From the NCBI GenBank assembly GCA_045542595.1, contig JAZQLI010000026.1:1-64000 (forward strand): a DNA stretch of 64,000 bases. Reading direction: 5' to 3'. Numbering within the stretch: the stretch's first letter is position 1; every line of letters begins with the position of its first letter. Below are positions 60,411 to 64,000 of this stretch, in pieces. The notes beneath the pieces were generated by a model. The model saw only the letters and a program-made list of their open reading frames with translations. It was not told the DNA's origin and did not search any database. Origin of the DNA: Scatosoma sp045542595 (GTDB lineage: Bacteria; Bacillota; Clostridia; Christensenellales; Borkfalkiaceae). Both the position numbers and the translations under genes were made by a program.

Positions 60411-61427
60411 TTATTTTTTATAAATCTCGTTATAAACTTTTTTCGCGTACGCGTTGTTTACCATTTCACTCATTTGAGCGCGACGGGTAAGCTCGCCTGC
60501 GTTTTCAATGATATCCTGCAAACGGTTAAAGCTTGCTTCCGTCATAGAAAGTTCGGTGCGCCAAGCGTCGATATTCTTATACCTTTCCACCGACGCGGCA
60601 AGCGATTCTTGCGACGTGCCTTCGAAATATTTGGTTAAATAAGGGGCTACGGTGGCGGCAGGGGTTTCGTTGATATATTTCACTGCCTTGGTAACGGCGC
60701 GTAAAAAGCCTTCCGCCGTGCTTTCGTTAGCTTTCAGCCAAGAATTTTTCGCCATAAAACAGGTGTAGGGTACTTCGCCCGAAGCTTCGCCAACGGAAGC
60801 TACTACGTAGCCCTTGCCTGCCGCTTCGTATTCGTATGCTACGGGGTCGAACATAGTGCAATAATCGGCAGTGCCCGCTTCAAATGCGCTGGTCATCAAG
60901 TTAAACGCCACGTCGTAATTCAAAGTTAAATCTACGCCGTCGGTTAAGTTGTTTTGCGTAAGTATATATTCAAACGTCATAGCAGGTACGCCGCCTTTCC
61001 GTCCGGCTAAAATTTCTTTACCTTTTAAGTTCTCCCACTTAAAATCGGGTTCGGGGTTTCTCGAAACCAAAAACGAGCCGTCGCGCTTGGTGAGTTGCCC
61101 AAATACCGTAGGTACGTCGGACGAGCCGCCCACAAGTACGTATAACGCCGCTTCAGGGCCACAAAAACCGATATCGGCGTCGCCGGAAAGCACGGCGGAC
61201 ATTACGTTATCCGCGCCGCCGCCGTTGGTGAGTTCAATTTTGATGTTTTCCGCTTCAAAATACCCCAAAGAATCGGCAAGGTATAACGGCGCGTAGAATA
61301 CGGAGTGGGTAACTTCGTTAATTTGTAACGTTTTCACGCCGTTAGGTTGTTCGCCGCAAGCGGAAAGGGGTAATATAGTAAAGCAAGCGGCAAGAGCCGC
61401 GGATAAAAATTTTGTTTGTTTTTTCAT
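60411..61427 (-). CDS. ABC transporter substrate-binding lipoprotein (NMT1/SsuA type)
   Basis: This 338-residue binding protein has a lipoprotein signal ending LPLSAC (Cys24), followed by LQINEVTHSVFYAPLYLADSLGYF and IELTNGGGADNVMSAVLSGDADIGF, typical of the NMT1/THI5-like and SsuA families. It could bind a thiamine-precursor pyrimidine, riboflavin-like or sulfonate compound. No TPP or FMN riboswitch is seen upstream. GGAGG precedes the ATG at 61427; the long upstream extension lacks support. Confidence 0.88.
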   Translation of the reverse strand: MKKQTKFLSAALAACFTILPLSACGEQPNGVKTLQINEVTHSVFYAPLYLADSLGYFEAENIKIELTNGGGADNVMSAVLSGDADIGFCGPEAALYVLVGGSSDVPTVFGQLTKRDGSFLVSRNPEPDFKWENLKGKEILAGRKGGVPAMTFEYILTQNNLTDGVDLTLNYDVAFNLMTSAFEAGTADYCTMFDPVAYEYEAAGKGYVVASVGEASGEVPYTCFMAKNSWLKANESTAEGFLRAVTKAVKYINETPAATVAPYLTKYFEGTSQESLAASVERYKNIDAWRTELSMTEASFNRLQDIIENAGELTRRAQMSEMVNNAYAKKVYNEIYKK

Positions 61428-61467
61428 TGTAAAAGGCCTCCAAAATTGAAAAAAATTAGAATAATAT

Positions 61468-61497
61468 ATTATATGATAGGGTGTTAATAATTGACAA
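61468..61497 (-). promoter_or_regulatory. SigA promoter of the NMT1-type ABC operon
   Basis: On the - strand TTGTCA (61497-61492), an 18-base spacer and TATAAT (61473-61468). Its -35 overlaps the -35 of the valS promoter on the other strand. Confidence 0.75.
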
Positions 61498-61519
61498 CGG
61501 CGCAAAAAAGTAGTAAAAT
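61491..61519 (+). promoter_or_regulatory. SigA promoter of valS
   Basis: TTGACA (61491-61496), a 17-base spacer and TAAAAT (61514-61519). The leader of about 83 nt holds no T-box features (no TGGNACCGCG-type element). Confidence 0.85.
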
Positions 61520-61608
61520 GAGTAAGCTATTCTATTTTCTAAAATGGATGATTGCGCGCTTAACGCGTGGGGAAAATAAAGAAAAGACGTACGACGAGGG
61601 TTGTGATT

Positions 61609-64000
61609 ATGGAAATGCAAAAGACGTATAATCCTAAAGATTTTGAAGACAGAATTTACGCGGACTGGGAAAGTTCGGGTTATTTTCGCGCGGAAATCGA
61701 CGAAAATAAAGTGCCGTTTACCATTATGATGCCGCCTCCCAACATCACGGGGCAGCTGCATATGGGACACGCTATGGACGCGACGATGCAAGATACGCTT
61801 ATTCGTTTTAAGCGTATGCAAGGCTATGCCGCGCTTTGGCTTCCCGGTTGCGACCACGCTTCTATTGCCACCGAAGTAAAAATTGTAGAAAAAATGAAAT
61901 CGGAAGGGCTTACCAAAGCCGACCTTGGTCGCGAAGGATTTTTAAAACGCGCTTGGGAATGGAAAGAACAGTACGGCAACCGTATTATGATGCAACAACG
62001 CAAAATGGGTACGTCGTGCGACTGGTCGCGTCAAGCATTCACGATGGACGAAAAATGCTCTCGCGCCGTTCGTGAAGTATTCGTAAACCTTTACGAAAAA
62101 GGACTTATTTATCAAGGGGACAGAATTATCAACTGGTGTCCCTGTTGTAAAACCGCGCTTTCGGACGCGGAAGTGGAATACGCGGAAGAGGGCGGTCATT
62201 TTTGGCATTTGCGCTACGTCGCTACCGACAACAGCGCGGAAGTTATCGTAGCAACTACTCGTCCCGAAACTATGCTCGGCGATACCGCAGTGGCGGTGCA
62301 CCCCGACGATACGCGCTATCAAGCGCTTGTTGGAAAAACACTCACCTTGCCTTTGGTTGGTAGAGAAATTCCCGTTGTCGCGGACGAATACGTAGACCCT
62401 GCTTTCGGTACGGGCTGCGTTAAAATCACTCCCGCACACGACCCTAACGACTTTGAAGTGGGTACGCGCCATAACCTGCCTATTATCCGCGTTATGAACG
62501 ACGACGGTACTATGAACAACCTTGCAGGGAAGTACGAAGGGCTGGATAGATACGAAGCGCGTAAGCAAATCGTTGCCGATTTGGAAAAGAGCGGCAATCT
62601 TGTGAAGATAGAAGCGCATACGCATAACGTAGGGCATTGCTACCGTTGTCATTCTACGGTAGAACCTATCGTATCCAAACAATGGTTTGTAAAGATGGAA
62701 CCGCTTGCAAAACCTGCTATTCAAGCGGTAATGCGCAATAAAGTGCGTTTCGTACCCGAACGCTTCTCGAAAATTTATTATAACTGGATGGAAAACGTTC
62801 GCGATTGGTGTATTTCCCGTCAACTTTGGTGGGGACACCGTATTCCCGTTTGGTATTGTAAAGACTGCGGCGAAGTGATTTGTACGAAAGAAGACCCCAC
62901 CGTTTGTCCTAAATGCGGTAGTGCGCATTTACGTCAAGACGAAGACGTACTCGATACGTGGTTCTCGTCCGCGCTTTGGCCGTTCTCTACGCTCGGTTAT
63001 CCTGAAAACACGGCAGATTATAATTATTTCTATCCCACCGACGTTTTGGTAACGGGTTACGATATCATATTCTTCTGGGTTTCGAGAATGATTTTCTCGG
63101 GGATAGAGCACACGGGAAAAGTACCTTTCCACGACGTACTCATTCACGGTATTATTCGTGATGAACAGGGCAGAAAAATGAGTAAATCGCTGGGCAACGG
63201 TATCGACCCCTTAGTGGTTATCGAAAAATACGGTGCAGATTCGTTGCGGTTGTCTTTGCTCACGGGTGTTGCGCCCGGTAACGATACTCGTTATTCGGAT
63301 GCGAAAGTGGAATCTTGTCGCAACTTTATCAATAAGCTTTGGAACGCGGCGCGTTTCGTGCTGATGAACGTAGGGGATAGAAAAATTGCGCCTATCGAAA
63401 GCGTGAAATTAACGCCTGCGGATAAGTGGATTGTTTCTAAACTGCAAACGTGCATTCGCGAAGTAACCACTAACTTGAATAAATACGAACTCGGTGTAGC
63501 AAGCGACCTTGCTATGAGTTTCGTTTGGGACGATTTTTGCGATTGGTATATCGAGCTTTCCAAGCCTGCATTATACGCGGAAGACGAGAAGAAAAAATCG
63601 GACGCGCTTTCGGTGCTTTGCTACGTTTTGGAAAACGCGCTCAAATTGTTGCATCCGTTTATTCCGTTCGTTACCGAAGAAATCTATGCAAATCTTCCGG
63701 GCGTAACGGGTAGCATTATGGTTTCCGAATTCCCCCGTTATAACTTCAAGGCTTCTTATAAAAAGGAAGCAAAGGCGTTTGAAGGGGTTATGGAAATGAT
63801 AAAAGCCGTGCGCGCTATGAAAAAGGACGCCGATTGTCCCCCTTCTAAAAAGGTAGAACTGTTTGTCATTACCGAAAATAAACGCCTTGTAACTTTGAAT
63901 AAAGACTGTATTATCAAGCTTTCGGGGGCGAGTGCACTCACGCTTGTAGACGACGCCGCTTTGGCAGGGGATAAAACGGTTTCCGCGGTAACTGAAATTG
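61609..64000 (+). CDS. valS: Valyl-tRNA synthetase (3' end outside window)
   Basis: This frame stays open to the window end, giving at least 797 residues of a class I synthetase of about 880. The catalytic motif is HMGH (in PNITGQLHMGHAMD), and the KMSKS loop is GRKMSKSLGNGIDP. The editing domain has the TTRPETMLGD and GTGCVKITPAHDPND elements, which remove mischarged threonine. A zinc-finger-like CPCCKTAL and CKDCGEVI/CPKCG insert is present. GAGGG eight bases upstream selects the ATG at 61609. The C-terminal coiled coil lies beyond the window. Confidence 0.96.
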   Translation, partial: MEMQKTYNPKDFEDRIYADWESSGYFRAEIDENKVPFTIMMPPPNITGQLHMGHAMDATMQDTLIRFKRMQGYAALWLPGCDHASIATEVKIVEKMKSEGLTKADLGREGFLKRAWEWKEQYGNRIMMQQRKMGTSCDWSRQAFTMDEKCSRAVREVFVNLYEKGLIYQGDRIINWCPCCKTALSDAEVEYAEEGGHFWHLRYVATDNSAEVIVATTRPETMLGDTAVAVHPDDTRYQALVGKTLTLPLVGREIPVVADEYVDPAFGTGCVKITPAHDPNDFEVGTRHNLPIIRVMNDDGTMNNLAGKYEGLDRYEARKQIVADLEKSGNLVKIEAHTHNVGHCYRCHSTVEPIVSKQWFVKMEPLAKPAIQAVMRNKVRFVPERFSKIYYNWMENVRDWCISRQLWWGHRIPVWYCKDCGEVICTKEDPTVCPKCGSAHLRQDEDVLDTWFSSALWPFSTLGYPENTADYNYFYPTDVLVTGYDIIFFWVSRMIFSGIEHTGKVPFHDVLIHGIIRDEQGRKMSKSLGNGIDPLVVIEKYGADSLRLSLLTGVAPGNDTRYSDAKVESCRNFINKLWNAARFVLMNVGDRKIAPIESVKLTPADKWIVSKLQTCIREVTTNLNKYELGVASDLAMSFVWDDFCDWYIELSKPALYAEDEKKKSDALSVLCYVLENALKLLHPFIPFVTEEIYANLPGVTGSIMVSEFPRYNFKASYKKEAKAFEGVMEMIKAVRAMKKDADCPPSKKVELFVITENKRLVTLNKDCIIKLSGASALTLVDDAALAGDKTVSAVTEI

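Noticed and set aside
61428..61467. TPP or FMN riboswitch before the NMT1-type ABC operon
   Set aside because: The leader is about 35 nt, too short, and has no conserved CTGAGA or AGGGG-type elements.
61520..61608. Possible T-box riboswitch before valS
   Set aside because: The leader is only about 83 nt and lacks the antiterminator TGGNACCGCG-type bulge and a terminator.

Overview
The window comes from a low-to-mid GC, spore-forming Bacillota, most likely an uncultured member of the Clostridia. The evidence is the mother-cell genes yabP and yabQ beside a DivIC-type gene, a large SRP RNA with an Alu domain, ECF vitamin transporters, hisZ with short-form hisG, a thioredoxin-reductase-like enzyme without an NADPH site, strong AAGGAG ribosome sites and TATAAT-type promoters. 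I cannot name a species. No phage, insertion sequence, tRNA or CRISPR array is visible; this is a densely packed chromosomal core region with almost every gene on the + strand.

Layout. 1-163: 5S rRNA and its terminator, the end of an rRNA operon. 0.3-7.7 kb: ZIP metal transporter, Ser-rich lipoprotein, PH-like membrane protein, MATE exporter, tandem ferritin-like protein, thioredoxin-reductase-like flavoprotein, DNA polymerase IV. 7.8-8.1 kb: SRP RNA on the - strand. 8.3-14.7 kb: Mrp ATPase, ComEC-like hydrolase, then a fused EcfA1-EcfA2, EcfT, truA and a membrane protein. 14.9-23.3 kb: one probable operon, mnmE-lysR-lepA-hemW-aroK-panE-gltX. 23.4-26.5 kb: small - strand genes (TSCPD protein, DUF4364-like protein, HPr-like protein without the active histidine, Cys-rich membrane protein) and a Nudix hydrolase and lipid kinase on +. 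26.8-30.9 kb: ECF S component with coaX, hom, cysteine desulfidase family protein. 31.1-40.8 kb: serC-serA followed by hisZGDCBHAF-hisIE, mostly coupled by ATGA overlaps. 41.6-46.5 kb: guaB-thrH-guaA (amidotransferase domain absent) and an amidohydrolase. 46.6-53.5 kb: Cys-rich repeat protein, YihY, Dda-like helicase, TtcA-like enzyme, then yabP-yabQ-divIC-ppx and an M50-like membrane protease. 53.5-58.8 kb: malQ and a maltodextrin-type ABC importer without its ATPase. 58.8-61.4 kb: an NMT1/SsuA-type ABC importer on -. 61.6 kb to the end: valS, running off the window.

How it fits together. SerA and SerC make phosphoserine, and ThrH, 10 kb downstream, could act as its phosphatase and also use homoserine from Hom. 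The ECF module at 10-13 kb could energise S components such as the one next to coaX, which probably imports pantothenate. The most unusual regulatory pattern is that several genes (1937-2419 -, 2561 +, 40839-41528 -, 48537 +, yabP at 50682) have a well-formed promoter whose predicted transcription start falls on or within a few bases of the start codon, meaning leaderless or nearly leaderless mRNAs next to genes with classical ribosome sites. A 12-base word, GGGCAGGTACGC, recurs far more often than chance at gene ends. I found no obviously new multi-gene system. The best leads are the leaderless promoters, the recurring 12-mer, two Cys-rich small proteins (one behind a SigK-like promoter), the His-less HPr and the M50-like protease.
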